Part shown: piece after piece, positions 15,358 to 25,900 of the stretch
Position numbering within the stretch: the stretch's first letter is position 1
Layout of the letters: each line of letters opens with the position of its first letter
From: an uncultured Massilimicrobiota sp.
GTDB lineage: Bacteria; Bacillota_I; Bacilli_A; Erysipelotrichales; Coprobacillaceae
DNA length: 32,921 nucleotides
Direction: 5' to 3'
Assembly: GCA_944325245.1 (NCBI GenBank)
Contig: CALUZM010000019.1
Coordinates: forward strand, 1-32,921
The notes under the pieces: generated by a model
What the model was told of the DNA's origin: nothing
The model's database searches: none
The model's input: only the letters and a program-made list of their open reading frames with translations
Translations under genes and position numbers: made by a program

Positions 15358-18300
15358 CTATATCTTTGTAATATCAATTAATGATGTATCTCCATGATGT
15401 CTTTTTTCAAGGCAGTTAATTAATGCCTGTGCAGTATCCAAAGATGTATAAATTGGAATACCTGCCTCTACCGCAAAACGGCGAATCATAAATCCATCTT
15501 TTAAGTTATTGTTTCTTGTTGGAATATCAATAACCAAATCTACTGTATCTGTTAACATCAAATCAAAGATTGTATTTTTCTTATCCGCAATATAATTGAC
15601 AAGATGAGCTGGTACTCCATGTTCAATTAAATATGTAAATGTTCCAATCGTTGCATAAATATCATAACCAAATTTATGATATTGTTTAGCAATTGGTAAG
15701 AATTCTTCTTTAGCACTATCTTTAATCGTACAGATAATATTCTTTTTCTTTGGTAAATCAATTCCTGTCGCAATAAATGCTTTATAAATAGCTTCATCAA
15801 AGTCTTTAGATACACCTAAAACTTCTCCTGTAGATTTCATTTCAGGGCCTAAGCTGATTTCTGCTCCAGTAATCTTTTCAAACGAGAAGACTGGCATTTT
15901 AATCGCTACTGTATCCTTTTCTTTGGCTAATCCATATTCATAACCTTGTTCCTTAATTGTTTTACCCATAATAACATGTGTTGCGACATCCACAACAGGA
16001 ATATCAGTCACCTTAGAAATATATGGAATTGTACGTGAAGAACGTGGATTAACTTCAATGACATAAACCTGATCTTCATAGACAATAAACTGAATATTAA
16101 TGAGTCCAATGACATGTAAAGCTTTTGCTAATCTCTGTGTATAATCCACAATCACATCTTTAATTTCCTGTTTGATTTTTTGTGGTGGATAAACAGAAAT
16201 ACTATCTCCACTATGAACACCTGCACGTTCAACATGTTCCATGATTCCTGGTATTAAAACACCATGTTCATCACAGATAGCATCGACTTCGACTTCTTTA
16301 CCAGATAAATATTTATCAATCAAAATAGGATGTTCCTGATATTGACGATTAATGATTTCCATAAATTTCTTGATATCTCCATCATTTAAAGCAATTTCCA
16401 TACCTGCTCCACCTAAAACATATGATGGTCTAACAAGAACAGGATATCCTAAACGATTAGCAACTTCTAAAGCTTCTTCTGTTGTGAAAACTGTTGACCC
16501 TCTTGGACGATCTATTTCACAACGTTGTAAGATTTCATCGAATCTTTCACGGTCTTCAGCTGCATCTACGTTATCAGCAGATGTTCCTAAAATAGGTACT
16601 CCCATTTCCATTAAAGCTTTTGTCAATTTAATCGCAGTCTGTCCACCAAATTGAACAATAGCTCCATCAGGTTTTTCTAAACGAACAATGCTTTCTACAT
16701 CTTCTGGTGTCAATGGTTCAAAATATAAACGATCAGCAATATCAAAGTCAGTTGATACTGTTTCTGGGTTATTATTGACAATAATTGTATCATATCCAGC
16801 TTCTTTTAATGCCCAAACACAATGAACTGAACAATAATCAAATTCAATACCTTGACCAATACGAATTGGTCCAGATCCTAAAACCATGATTTTCTTTTTA
16901 TCATCTCTTGGATCAACTTCATTATATCCACCATAAACAGAATAGTAATATGGTGTTGACGCATCAAATTCAGCAGCACAAGTATCTACTGTTTTATAGA
17001 CTGCTTCAATATGGTTATCAAGTCTCATTTGATGAATTTCTTGAGATGTATGATTTGTATACTTTCCAATAATATGATCAGGGAATTCTAATCTTTTGGC
17101 AAGTTTCAATAAATCAACAGTTAATGGTTGTGTTTTTAATTGATTTTCTACTTCCACAAGATGTTTGATTTTATCAATAAACCAGCAATCAATACGTGTA
17201 ATATCATGAATCTCTTCTTCACTCATTCCTTGTCTTAAAGCTTCTGCTACAACAAAGATACGATGATCATCAACATCTTTTAATTTCACTCTTAATTCTT
17301 CTAATGAAAGTCCATCGACTTCAGGAATATGTAAATCATAAACATTTTGTTCTAGAGAACGTAAAGCTTTCATAAAGGCTCCTTCAAAATTATGACAAAT
17401 ACTCATAACTTCTCCAGTTGCTTTCATTTGTGTTCCTAATTTTCTTGATGCTCCAACGAATTTATCAAATGGCCATTTTGGAATCTTGCAGACAATATAA
17501 TCCAATGTTGGTTCATAAGAAGCATATGTTTTACCAGTAACAGCATTTTTAATTTCATCCAATGTATATCCTAAAGCAATCTTTGCAGCTAATTTGGCAA
17601 TTGGATAACCTGTTGCTTTAGAAGCTAGTGCTGAAGAACGAGATACACGAGGATTAACTTCAATCACACAATATTCAAAACTATCTGGATTTAAAGCAAA
17701 CTGTACGTTACATCCACCTTGTATATTTAAAGCTGTAATAATATTTAAAGCTGAGCTTCTTAACATCTGATATTCTTTATCAGACAAAGTTTGACTTGGC
17801 GCAACAACAATACTATCTCCTGTATGAACTCCAACAGGATCAAGGTTCTCCATATTACATACTGTAATACAGTTTCCATGTCCATCACGCATCACTTCAT
17901 ATTCAATTTCTTTCCATCCTGCAATACTTCTTTCAATTAAACATTGACTGACACGTGATAAACGTAAACCATTAGAACAGATATGATGTAATTCTTCTTC
18001 ATCATGAGCGATTCCGCCACCTGTTCCTCCTAATGTATAAGCTGGTCTGACAACGACTGGATAACCAATTTTATTAGCAAAATCAATCGCTTCATCAACA
18101 TGATTGACAACAATAGACGCTGCACATGGTTCTCCAATTCTTTCCATTAAGTTTTTAAATTCTAAACGGTCTTCTGCAAGTTTAATTGTATCTGTTGAAG
18201 TTCCAATTGTGCGTACATGATGTTGATCTAAAAATCCTTCATCAGCCAATGCCATCGCAATATTTAAGGCATTTTGTCCACCAAGTGTTGGTAAGATGCT

Positions 18301-18552
18301 ATCTGGTTTTTCAACTTCAATTAAGTGTTTGACAACAGGAACTGTTAAAGGTTCAATATAAACTTTATCAGCAATATCTTTATCTGTCATGATTGTCGCT
18401 GGATTGGAATTGATCAAAACAACTTCAATACCTTCCTCTTTTAAAGCACGACATGCCTGTGTTCCAGCATAATCAAATTCAGCTGCCTGTCCAATGATAA
18501 TTGGACCGGAACCAATTACTAAGACTTTTTGAATTGTATGATCTCTAGGCAT
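15358..18552 (-). CDS. carB: Carbamoyl-phosphate synthase large subunit
   Basis: A 1064-residue CarB of normal length. It makes carbamoyl phosphate from bicarbonate, ATP and the ammonia tunnelled from CarA, for pyrimidine and arginine synthesis. Two homologous ATP-grasp synthetase halves are seen, opening with GSGPIIIGQAAEFDYAG (14-30) and the matching GSGPIRIGQGIEFDY at about 560, with glycine-rich ATP loops TLGGTGGGIA and VLGGAGMEIA. The last 140 residues are the MGS-like allosteric domain (TIGTFTYLIEHG, DLVIDIPT) that binds UMP or ornithine in relatives. The start overlaps carA by 8 bp. There are no pyr or arg genes beside it, so which pathway it mainly serves must be judged from regulation. 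Confidence 0.98.
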   Translation of the reverse strand: MPRDHTIQKVLVIGSGPIIIGQAAEFDYAGTQACRALKEEGIEVVLINSNPATIMTDKDIADKVYIEPLTVPVVKHLIEVEKPDSILPTLGGQNALNIAMALADEGFLDQHHVRTIGTSTDTIKLAEDRLEFKNLMERIGEPCAASIVVNHVDEAIDFANKIGYPVVVRPAYTLGGTGGGIAHDEEELHHICSNGLRLSRVSQCLIERSIAGWKEIEYEVMRDGHGNCITVCNMENLDPVGVHTGDSIVVAPSQTLSDKEYQMLRSSALNIITALNIQGGCNVQFALNPDSFEYCVIEVNPRVSRSSALASKATGYPIAKLAAKIALGYTLDEIKNAVTGKTYASYEPTLDYIVCKIPKWPFDKFVGASRKLGTQMKATGEVMSICHNFEGAFMKALRSLEQNVYDLHIPEVDGLSLEELRVKLKDVDDHRIFVVAEALRQGMSEEEIHDITRIDCWFIDKIKHLVEVENQLKTQPLTVDLLKLAKRLEFPDHIIGKYTNHTSQEIHQMRLDNHIEAVYKTVDTCAAEFDASTPYYYSVYGGYNEVDPRDDKKKIMVLGSGPIRIGQGIEFDYCSVHCVWALKEAGYDTIIVNNNPETVSTDFDIADRLYFEPLTPEDVESIVRLEKPDGAIVQFGGQTAIKLTKALMEMGVPILGTSADNVDAAEDRERFDEILQRCEIDRPRGSTVFTTEEALEVANRLGYPVLVRPSYVLGGAGMEIALNDGDIKKFMEIINRQYQEHPILIDKYLSGKEVEVDAICDEHGVLIPGIMEHVERAGVHSGDSISVYPPQKIKQEIKDVIVDYTQRLAKALHVIGLINIQFIVYEDQVYVIEVNPRSSRTIPYISKVTDIPVVDVATHVIMGKTIKEQGYEYGLAKEKDTVAIKMPVFSFEKITGAEISLGPEMKSTGEVLGVSKDFDEAIYKAFIATGIDLPKKKNIICTIKDSAKEEFLPIAKQYHKFGYDIYATIGTFTYLIEHGVPAHLVNYIADKKNTIFDLMLTDTVDLVIDIPTRNNNLKDGFMIRRFAVEAGIPIYTSLDTAQALINCLEKRHHGDTSLIDITKI

Positions 18553-19624
18553 TTTGATTTCCTCCCATCATTTTTATAAATTCATCAAATAAATAGGCTG
18601 TATCTGTTGGTCCAGCACATGCTTCTGGATGGAATTGAACTGTTTTAATAGGTTCTTTTACATATTCAATACCTTCAAGCGTTCCATCATTGACGTTCTG
18701 GAACCACATTTTTGCGACTGTTGGATCCAAAGATTCATCTTTGACGACATAATTATGATTTTGTGTTGAAATATAAACACGATTTGTCTTTAAATCCTTA
18801 ACTGGATGGTTAGCTCCATGATGTCCATAAACCATTTTTTGAGTTTCAAATCCATGTGCCAAAGCCATGAGCTGATGTCCTAAACAAATCGCAAAAATAG
18901 GCATTCCACTTTGACTTAATATTTTCATATTGTCAATAATATCTAAACATTCAGATGGATCACCAGGCCCATTAGAAAGCATGATACCATCAAATGCTCC
19001 ATCAAGAATCGTTTGAGCAGGTGTATGTGCAGGGAAAACTGTCACTTCACAATCTCTTTTCACCAATTCTCTCGCAATATTTTTCTTGGCACCAAAATCA
19101 TATAAGGCAACTTTATATTTTCCTTGACCCAAAACATAAGGTTTTGAGCATGTTGTCTGATCAACAACACCGCTAACTTTATATTCACGAATACGTTTTA
19201 AGACTTCTTCAAGGTCTTCATAATGATGTGTTGTAATTAAACCATTCATACAACCTTCATTTCTAATTAATTTTGTGATAAAACGTGTATCAACACCTTG
19301 AATACCTATAATATCATGTTGTTTTAAATAATCTTCTAATTCAATATTTTTTCTAAAATGACTTCCAAATCTTGCCAATTCATTCACAACAAAACCTTCT
19401 ACATAAGGTTGATTAGATTCCTGATCTTCCAAGCAAACACCATAATTTCCTATCATAGGATATGTCATGACAACACTTTGTCCAGCATAAGAAGGATCAG
19501 TTAAAACTTCTAAATATCCAGTCATAGAAGTATTAAAAACAAACTCACTGATGACTTCTTTATTTCCACCAAAGTGTTCACCTTCAAAAACATGTCCATC
19601 TTCTAATATCAAATATGCTTTCAT
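18545..19624 (-). CDS. carA: Carbamoyl-phosphate synthase small subunit (glutaminase)
   Basis: A 359-residue CarA of normal length. It hydrolyses glutamine and passes ammonia to CarB. The N-terminal CPSase domain (ILEDGHVFEGEHFG, NTSMTGYLEVLTDPSY) precedes a class I glutamine amidotransferase domain with SNGPGDP (217-223), the nucleophile C247 in ICLGHQ and the partners H332 and E334 in FHPEA. The ribosome site is AAGGAGGT, 5 bp before the ATG. Directly upstream lie its own promoter, a 26-codon leader ORF and an intrinsic terminator, so expression is probably set by transcription attenuation. It is also just downstream of the glutamine-metabolism operon, on the same strand. Confidence 0.98.
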   Translation of the reverse strand: MKAYLILEDGHVFEGEHFGGNKEVISEFVFNTSMTGYLEVLTDPSYAGQSVVMTYPMIGNYGVCLEDQESNQPYVEGFVVNELARFGSHFRKNIELEDYLKQHDIIGIQGVDTRFITKLIRNEGCMNGLITTHHYEDLEEVLKRIREYKVSGVVDQTTCSKPYVLGQGKYKVALYDFGAKKNIARELVKRDCEVTVFPAHTPAQTILDGAFDGIMLSNGPGDPSECLDIIDNMKILSQSGMPIFAICLGHQLMALAHGFETQKMVYGHHGANHPVKDLKTNRVYISTQNHNYVVKDESLDPTVAKMWFQNVNDGTLEGIEYVKEPIKTVQFHPEACAGPTDTAYLFDEFIKMMGGNQNA

Positions 19625-19643
19625 CGTTACCTCCTTGTGTCAT

Positions 19644-19673
19644 AAAAAAACATATCAATAATGATATGTTTTT
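19644..19673 (-). terminator. Leader terminator (attenuator) before carA
   Basis: On the minus strand a 12-bp stem, AAAAACATATCA/TGATATGTTTTT, with a 4-nt loop and a run of seven T residues ends 20 nt before the carA ATG. It lies between the carA promoter and carA, and its 5' arm overlaps the stop codon of the leader ORF. A ribosome reaching that stop would cover the arm and block the hairpin. Confidence 0.85.
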
Positions 19674-19752
19674 AAGAAATATAAAAAAATGAGAAAAGAG
19701 AAGCATCACATAGAATTGTTTTCAGCGTTAGTGTCTTCATCATATTTCTCAT
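19672..19752 (-). CDS. Candidate carAB leader peptide
   Basis: A 26-codon ORF lies between the carA promoter and the leader terminator. It begins MRNMMKTLTLK and ends SLFSFFYIS; the end is encoded by a strongly U-rich mRNA segment. AAGGAAAGGA precedes the first ATG; the ATG codons at 4 and 5 are alternative starts with better spacing. The stop codon touches the terminator stem. In enterobacterial pyrBI, the leader peptide also has a U-rich region where RNA polymerase pauses when UTP is low, allowing the ribosome to prevent termination. The layout here is the same, but the peptide is not homologous as far as I can see, and translation is unproven. It is not enriched in arginine codons, which argues against arginine-codon attenuation. 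Confidence 0.55.
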   Translation of the reverse strand: MRNMMKTLTLKTILCDASLFSFFYIS

Positions 19753-19773
19753 TCCTTTCCTTAGTTCTCGTAT

Positions 19774-19802
19774 AGTATAGTCAAAATTCTACGAATTATC
19801 AA
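19774..19802 (-). promoter_or_regulatory. Promoter of the carAB operon
   Basis: On the minus strand TTGATA (19797-19802), a 17-bp spacer and TATACT (19774-19779) make a good promoter in the gap after glnK. Transcription would begin about 15 nt before the leader ORF. No GC-rich terminator was seen between glnK and this promoter, so some readthrough from the nitrogen operon is possible. Confidence 0.8.
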
Positions 19803-19848
19803 GATATTTTTAAAAATTTTTATTACCATAATTTTAAATTATTAATAA

Positions 19849-20196
19849 TTATTCATTAATTGCTTTTTCTCCTGTTTCACGCGTACGAATTTTGATAGCA
19901 TTATCAAGCTTATAAGTAAAAATCTTACCATCTCCTACTTCTCCAGTATAAGCCGCCTGACAAATCGCTTCAATCGTTTTTTCAGCCCATTCTTCACTGC
20001 TGACAACAATTTCAAATTTAATTTTTGGTAACATGTTCACTTCAACTTCCTGACCACGAACATATTCTGTATAGCCATGTTGCAATCCACATCCCATCAC
20101 TTGAGATACTGTCATACCATTGACTTGGATACGAGCAAGTGCTTCTTTGACTTCTTCATACTTTTCTTCTCTTACAATTGCTTCAACTTTAATCAT
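19849..20196 (-). CDS. glnK: PII nitrogen regulatory protein (GlnK/NrgB-like)
   Basis: A 115-residue PII signal protein, which binds ATP/ADP and 2-oxoglutarate and gates the neighbouring ammonium channel. MTVSQVMGCG, the T-loop YVRGQEVEVNMLPK and the B-loop TGEVGDGKIF are present. The T-loop tyrosine 51 that is uridylylated in proteobacteria is a valine here, so this modification is excluded. An upstream in-frame GTG (20202) is only 3 bp from AGGAGG; the ATG at 20196 has 9-bp spacing and aligns the T-loop to the standard numbering. It is the last gene of the operon, 13 bp after amt, the usual amt-glnK pairing. Confidence 0.95.
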   Translation of the reverse strand: MIKVEAIVREEKYEEVKEALARIQVNGMTVSQVMGCGLQHGYTEYVRGQEVEVNMLPKIKFEIVVSSEEWAEKTIEAICQAAYTGEVGDGKIFTYKLDNAIKIRTRETGEKAINE

Positions 20197-20209
20197 ATTC
20201 ACTTTCCTC

Positions 20210-21448
20210 CTAATCTAATCCATTAAAAGACGGATAAGCATTTTCCTGATGTTCAGAAATATCCAATCCTTTTTGTTCTTCTTGTTTAGAGACACGAAGG
20301 GTTGTGAAACATCTGACAATAGCAATACAAATCAATGTGCCTACCACTGCCACTGCAATCGTAATAAGAATACTTGCTAATTGAGCTAAAAACAATTGAG
20401 TATCACCAAAGAATAAACCATTCCATCTAGCAACATCATTAATAGAAGTCTGAGTAAATAACCCTGTCGTAATTCCACCCCAGATACCACCAATACCATG
20501 GCATCCAAAAGCGTCCAAAGCATCATCATAACCTAATTTCTGTTTCACTTTAGAAATCATCAGATAACAGATAGGACTACCAACCAATCCAATAATGATA
20601 GATGCCCAGATAGGCACATATCCTGCTCCTGGTGTAATAGCGACAAGACCGACAACCATACCTGTCACACTTCCTACCAACGTTGGTTTTCCACTCATGA
20701 ATACATCCATCAGCATCCATGATATCATTCCAGCAGCTGCTGATAGACCTGTTGTCATAAAAGCATGAACAGCTAATTCATTAGCCTGTAAGGCACTTCC
20801 AGCATTAAAGCCAAACCATCCAAATAAAAGTAAGCTAGCACCTAAGACAACAAATGGAATATTATGTACATGATATTGTACACGTAAGTAATCTTTACGT
20901 TTTCCTAAAACAATACATAAAACCAGCGCACTGACACCAGAACTGATATGGACAACATTTCCACCAGCAAAGTCTATTGAACCAATCTTCGCTAAAAAAC
21001 CACCAAGGCCCCAAACCATATGAGCCATTGGATAATAAACAATCACTGACCAAAGAATAATAAACAAAAACAAAGCTTTAAATTTCATACGTCCAGCAAC
21101 TGCTCCAGTAATTAAAGCTGGTGTAATAATGGCAAACATCATTTGAAAAATGGCAAACTCTAAATGAGGAATTGTGGATACATAATCTGTTGTACTTCCT
21201 TCGATGCCCTGTAGACCTAACCAGCTGAAATCTCCAATGATTCCAAAGTGATCATTTCCAAAAGCCAGTGAGTATCCAAATAATGCCCACATCACTGCTG
21301 CAATCCCAATGACAAATATAGAAGTCATCATTGTATTGACAACATTTTTACGGCGAACAAGTCCACCATAAAAGAATGCAAGTCCCGGTGTCATTAATAA
21401 CACCAGGGCACTACATATTAACATAAAACCAATATCCCCTGAATTCAT
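20210..21448 (-). CDS. amt: Ammonium transporter Amt
   Basis: A 412-residue Amt/Rh-family channel with 11 predicted helices and a cytosolic C-terminal tail. PGLAFFYGGLVRRKN (21-35) is the family opening. D159 (in SIDFAGGNVVH) stabilises the recruitment site, and the twin pore histidines are H167 and H317 (in DAFGCHGIGG). It moves ammonium into the cell, where glutamine synthetase consumes it. The C-terminal tail should be the binding surface for the PII protein encoded next. A GGGGG ribosome site lies 8 bp before the start. Confidence 0.97.
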   Translation of the reverse strand: MNSGDIGFMLICSALVLLMTPGLAFFYGGLVRRKNVVNTMMTSIFVIGIAAVMWALFGYSLAFGNDHFGIIGDFSWLGLQGIEGSTTDYVSTIPHLEFAIFQMMFAIITPALITGAVAGRMKFKALFLFIILWSVIVYYPMAHMVWGLGGFLAKIGSIDFAGGNVVHISSGVSALVLCIVLGKRKDYLRVQYHVHNIPFVVLGASLLLFGWFGFNAGSALQANELAVHAFMTTGLSAAAGMISWMLMDVFMSGKPTLVGSVTGMVVGLVAITPGAGYVPIWASIIIGLVGSPICYLMISKVKQKLGYDDALDAFGCHGIGGIWGGITTGLFTQTSINDVARWNGLFFGDTQLFLAQLASILITIAVAVVGTLICIAIVRCFTTLRVSKQEEQKGLDISEHQENAYPSFNGLD

Positions 21449-21473
21449 ATCATAGACCCCCTAACTTTATTTA

Positions 21474-22928
21474 TTATTCATTCATATAGCTATATCCCAT
21501 TAAGTATTGATCAACTTCTTTGGCACATTCATTACCTTCAGCGATAGCCCAAACAACAAGAGATTGACCACGATGCATATCCCCTGCAACGAAAATCTTC
21601 TCTTCCTTTGTCGCATAACTCTTTGGCATTGTCGTCACAACTTGACGTTGATTTACCGATAAATCAAACTGTTCTTTGATATCGTCTTCAATACCTACAA
21701 ATCCTGCCGCAATCAACAATAAATCTGCCTTTACTATTTTTTCACTATCTTCTTTTTCAACCCATTGACCATCAACCATTCTCCCCTGAACAGTTTTCAC
21801 AGCTTTGAGTTGTCCATCTTCTTCAATACATTCTTTGATCGTTGTTTCATAAACACGTGGATCTTTCTTAAAAACAGCCAGACTTTCTTCTTGTCCATAG
21901 TCTGTTTTCAATTCATCTGGCCACATTGGCCAAGGACGTGTGTTTTGATGAGGTGGACATGGCATCATTTCTAGTTGTGTAACTGATGCACATCCCTGAC
22001 GAATACATGTTCCTACACAGTCATTACCGGTATCTCCACCACCTACAACAACCACATGTTTTCCTTTGGCATCAATACGTAAAGGACTCTGATTTAATAA
22101 ATCCTGTGTCACGCTTTTCAAAAAATCCACTGCAAAGTAAATTCCTTTAGCCTGTCTTCCAGGCATATTCAAATCACGTGCTTTTTTGGCTCCGCAACAT
22201 AACACAATCGCATCATAATCTTTTAATAATTCTTCTTTCGTTATATCTTGTCCAACATGAACATTGGTATAAAACTGAACACCTTCTTCTTCCATTAATT
22301 GAATACGACGTTCAATAATTTGTTTTTCAAGTTTCATTTGAGGAATACCATACATCAATAATCCTCCTAAACGATCATCTTTTTCAAAAACACTGACCTG
22401 ATGTCCACGTTGATTTAATTTATAGGCTACCGTTAATCCTGCAGGACCACTGCCAATAACAGCTACTTTTTTAAATGAACATATCGGTGACTGTTCAGCT
22501 TTCATCAATTGATTCTGATAAGCTTTTTCAATAATAAATAATTCATTATCTTTAATGGTCACGGCATCTCCATGCAATCCACATACACATGCCTTTTCAC
22601 ACAATGCGGGGCACACACGTCCTGTAAACTCTGGGAAGGGATTTGTTTTTAACAGACGTGAGAGTGCACGTTCATCATTATGATGAAAGATTTCATCATT
22701 CCACTCAGGAATGAGGTTATGTAAAGGACAACCAGTAACCATATGATTGATTTCAATAGCTGATTGGCAAAATGGAACACCACAATTCATACAGCGTGCT
22801 CCCTGCTGACGACGTTTTTCATCAGAAAGAGGGATGTGGAATTCCTGAAAATCAGCGATTCTTGTTTCTGGTGATTCAGTGAAATTATCTTCTCTATCAA
22901 ACTCTAAAAATCCTGTAGCTTTTCCCAT
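21474..22928 (-). CDS. gltD: Glutamate synthase small (beta) subunit
   Basis: A 484-residue NADPH-dependent oxidoreductase subunit that feeds electrons to GltB. The N-terminal domain carries cysteines for two 4Fe-4S clusters (CMNCGVPFC at 47-55, then GCPL, and CPALCEKACVCG further on). An FAD-binding fold follows (IGSGPAGLTVAY, about 159-170) and then an NADPH fold (VVGGGDTGNDC). The length is typical. It lies 11 bp after gltB with an AGGAGG ribosome site, as expected for a 1:1 complex. Homologous subunits also serve other enzymes, but the direct pairing with gltB settles the role. Confidence 0.97.
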   Translation of the reverse strand: MGKATGFLEFDREDNFTESPETRIADFQEFHIPLSDEKRRQQGARCMNCGVPFCQSAIEINHMVTGCPLHNLIPEWNDEIFHHNDERALSRLLKTNPFPEFTGRVCPALCEKACVCGLHGDAVTIKDNELFIIEKAYQNQLMKAEQSPICSFKKVAVIGSGPAGLTVAYKLNQRGHQVSVFEKDDRLGGLLMYGIPQMKLEKQIIERRIQLMEEEGVQFYTNVHVGQDITKEELLKDYDAIVLCCGAKKARDLNMPGRQAKGIYFAVDFLKSVTQDLLNQSPLRIDAKGKHVVVVGGGDTGNDCVGTCIRQGCASVTQLEMMPCPPHQNTRPWPMWPDELKTDYGQEESLAVFKKDPRVYETTIKECIEEDGQLKAVKTVQGRMVDGQWVEKEDSEKIVKADLLLIAAGFVGIEDDIKEQFDLSVNQRQVVTTMPKSYATKEEKIFVAGDMHRGQSLVVWAIAEGNECAKEVDQYLMGYSYMNE

Positions 22929-22939
22929 ACATTACCCTC

Positions 22940-25900
22940 CTATTGATGAACTTCTTTAAAGGCCATTAATGCAGCCTCATCATGTGAATAGCCTTGTTTT
23001 TCAAAGCTTTCTATATTTTCTAACATATGTGCATAATTAACTGGCACAATCTTTTTAAAATGTGGTATCCAAGCTTCAAAACTTTCTAAGATATCTTTAG
23101 CCAGTAATGACCCTGTATATTGCACATGTTTTTGTAATAACAATTTTAAATCTTCTATATCCTTATGCTGTTTGACTTCCTGCATTGTGACTAATTCTTT
23201 ATTTAAACGTAAATATAAATCATGATCTTTATCTAAGACATAAGCGATACCCCCGCTCATTCCTGCCGCAAAGTTCTTTCCTGTTTTTCCTAAAACAACC
23301 ACTTTTCCACCAGTCATATATTCAAGTCCATGATCACCACAGCCTTCTACCACAGCAATCGCACCAGAATTACGGACCGCAAAACGTTCACCAGCACGAC
23401 CACTGATATAGGCTTCTCCTGATGTTGCTCCATATAAGGCAACGTTTCCAACAATGACATTATCTTGAGCCACAAATTGAGCATTTGAAGAAGGATGAAT
23501 AATCAGTTTTCCACCAGATAATCCTTTTCCAAAATAATCATTGGCATCTCCTTCAACTTGCATTGTGAGACCTTTTGGTATAAAGGCTCCAAATGATTGT
23601 CCGGCTCCACCAATACATTCAATCTGATAAGTATCATCTTGCAGATTGTTTTGGAAACGTTTTGTGATTTCACTTCCCAGCAATGTTCCTAAACTACGAT
23701 CAAGGCTAGAAATATGTATGGTTTCCTGATGTGGCTGTTTTGTTTCCAGATAAGAAAGGAATCTTGGTAACAAGACTTTTAAATCCTGACTATCTTCTAA
23801 GTGGAAATCAAAAACATTTTCTTTTTGGAAATGCACATTGAGATCCTTTTTTGTAAAGAATGATTCTAATTCCTGATATTCTGGTTTGACTTTCAGAACT
23901 TCCATATGTCCTACCATTTCATCTATGCTATGGAATCCCAGCTGTGCCATGATTTCACGTAATTCCTGAGCAATAAAAATCATAAAGTTCATAACATATT
24001 CTGGTTTCCCTTTAAAACGTTTTCTAAGTTCAGCATTTTGTGTCGCAATCCCAACAGGACAAGTATCAAGGTTGCAAACACGCATCATCACACAACCCAT
24101 TGTCACTAATGGTGCTGTCGCAAAACCAAATTCTTCTGCACCTAATAATGCTGCCACAGCTACATCTCTTCCTGTCATTAATTTTCCATCTGTTTCTAAA
24201 ACAACACGTGTTCTTAAATCATTTTCGATAAGACTCTGATGAGCTTCAGCTAGTCCTAATTCCCAAGGCAATCCCGCATAATGAATCGAACTTTGTGGGG
24301 CAGCCCCTGTTCCTCCATCATAACCAGAAATCAAAATAACCTGAGCTCCTGCTTTCGCAACACCTGATGCAATCGTTCCAACTCCTGATTCTGAAACAAG
24401 TTTGACAGAAATACGCGCATCACGATTGGCATTTTTTAAGTCATAAATCAATTGTGCCAAATCTTCAATAGAATAAATATCATGATGTGGTGGTGGTGAA
24501 ATCAAAGTGACTCCAGGTGTTGAATAACGTGTTTTGGCAATCCAAGGATAAACTTTCTGTCCTGGTAAATGGCCTCCTTCACCTGGTTTTGCACCTTGTG
24601 CCATTTTAATTTGAATTTCTTTGGCACTGACCAGATATTCACTTGTGACTCCAAAACGACCACTGGCCACCTGTTTAATGGCACTATTGGCTTCTGTATA
24701 TAATCTTTCTGGATTTTCTCCACCTTCTCCAGAATTTGATTTTCCTCCTAAACGATTCATCGCCACAGCTAAACATTCATGAGCTTCCTTAGAAATAGAG
24801 CCATAAGACATTGCTCCTGTTTTAAAACGTTTGACAATCTCTTCAACACTTTCTACTTCATTAAGAGGAATAGAATGTCTTTGTGTTGTATCAAATTCTA
24901 ATAAATGACGTAAAGCAAATGGCTGACTTTCTAATTGATGAGAGTATTCTTTAAATAATGCATAATCACCACTTTGAGTTGCTCTTTGGAGTAAAACGAT
25001 TGTTTCAGGACTATACATATGCACTTCACTTTGTGGTCCACGTCTAAACTTATGGAAACCTAAACTTTTTAATGATGTATCTGTCTTTAATCCTAATGGG
25101 TCAAAGGCATGATCATGATAGTAATGAATATCAGCTTCAATATCAGCTAATCCTTTTTCCCCAACACGATAAACTGTATTTGGGAAATAGTTTTCCATAA
25201 TATCTTCCTTTAAACCAACAACTTCAAAGATTTGTGCAGACTGATAAGATTGTAATGTAGAAATTCCCATCTTCGCAGCAATCTTGACAATACCTTTTAA
25301 AACAGCATGATTATAATCTTCAATCGCTTTATTTTCTTCCTTATCTAACATATTAAGCTGAATCATTTCCATAATACATTCATGGGCTAAATATGGATAA
25401 ATCGCTGTTACACCAAAACCTAACAGACAGGCAAATTGATGAACATCACGTGGTTCCCCACTCTCTAAAACAATGGACATTGCTGTTTTTCTTTTGGTTT
25501 TAACCAAATGACTTTCCACAGCTGAAACAGCTAACAACGAAGGGATAACCAAATGGTTATCATCGACACCTTTATCAGAAAGAATTAAAATATTTACACC
25601 TTGACGATAAGCTTTATCACAATCAAGGAATAATTGATCTAAAGCTTCTGTTAAGGAAATACCTTTATAATATAATAAAGAAATAACTTGACTATGGAAA
25701 CCATCACGATTTAACTGTTTCAATTTATCCATATCACGACTGTCTAAAATTGGATTATTAATTTCTAATACCTGACAGTTATCAGACTGATCCTGTAATA
25801 AGTTTCCATTTGAACCTAAGTATACTGTTGTATCCACAACAACTTCTTCTCGTAAAGAATCAATAGGTGGATTTGTGACTTGGGCAAACTGTTGTTTAAA

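Noticed and set aside
16352-16654. 100-codon plus-strand ORF within carB
   Set aside because: It lies wholly antisense to a highly conserved part of carB, has no ribosome site and resembles no family; it is a shadow of carB codon use.
19873-19888. parS-like sequence TGTTTCACGCGTACGA
   Set aside because: It matches the parS consensus at 12 of 16 positions, but the palindrome is broken in the second half and it lies inside the glnK coding sequence, so it is likely chance.
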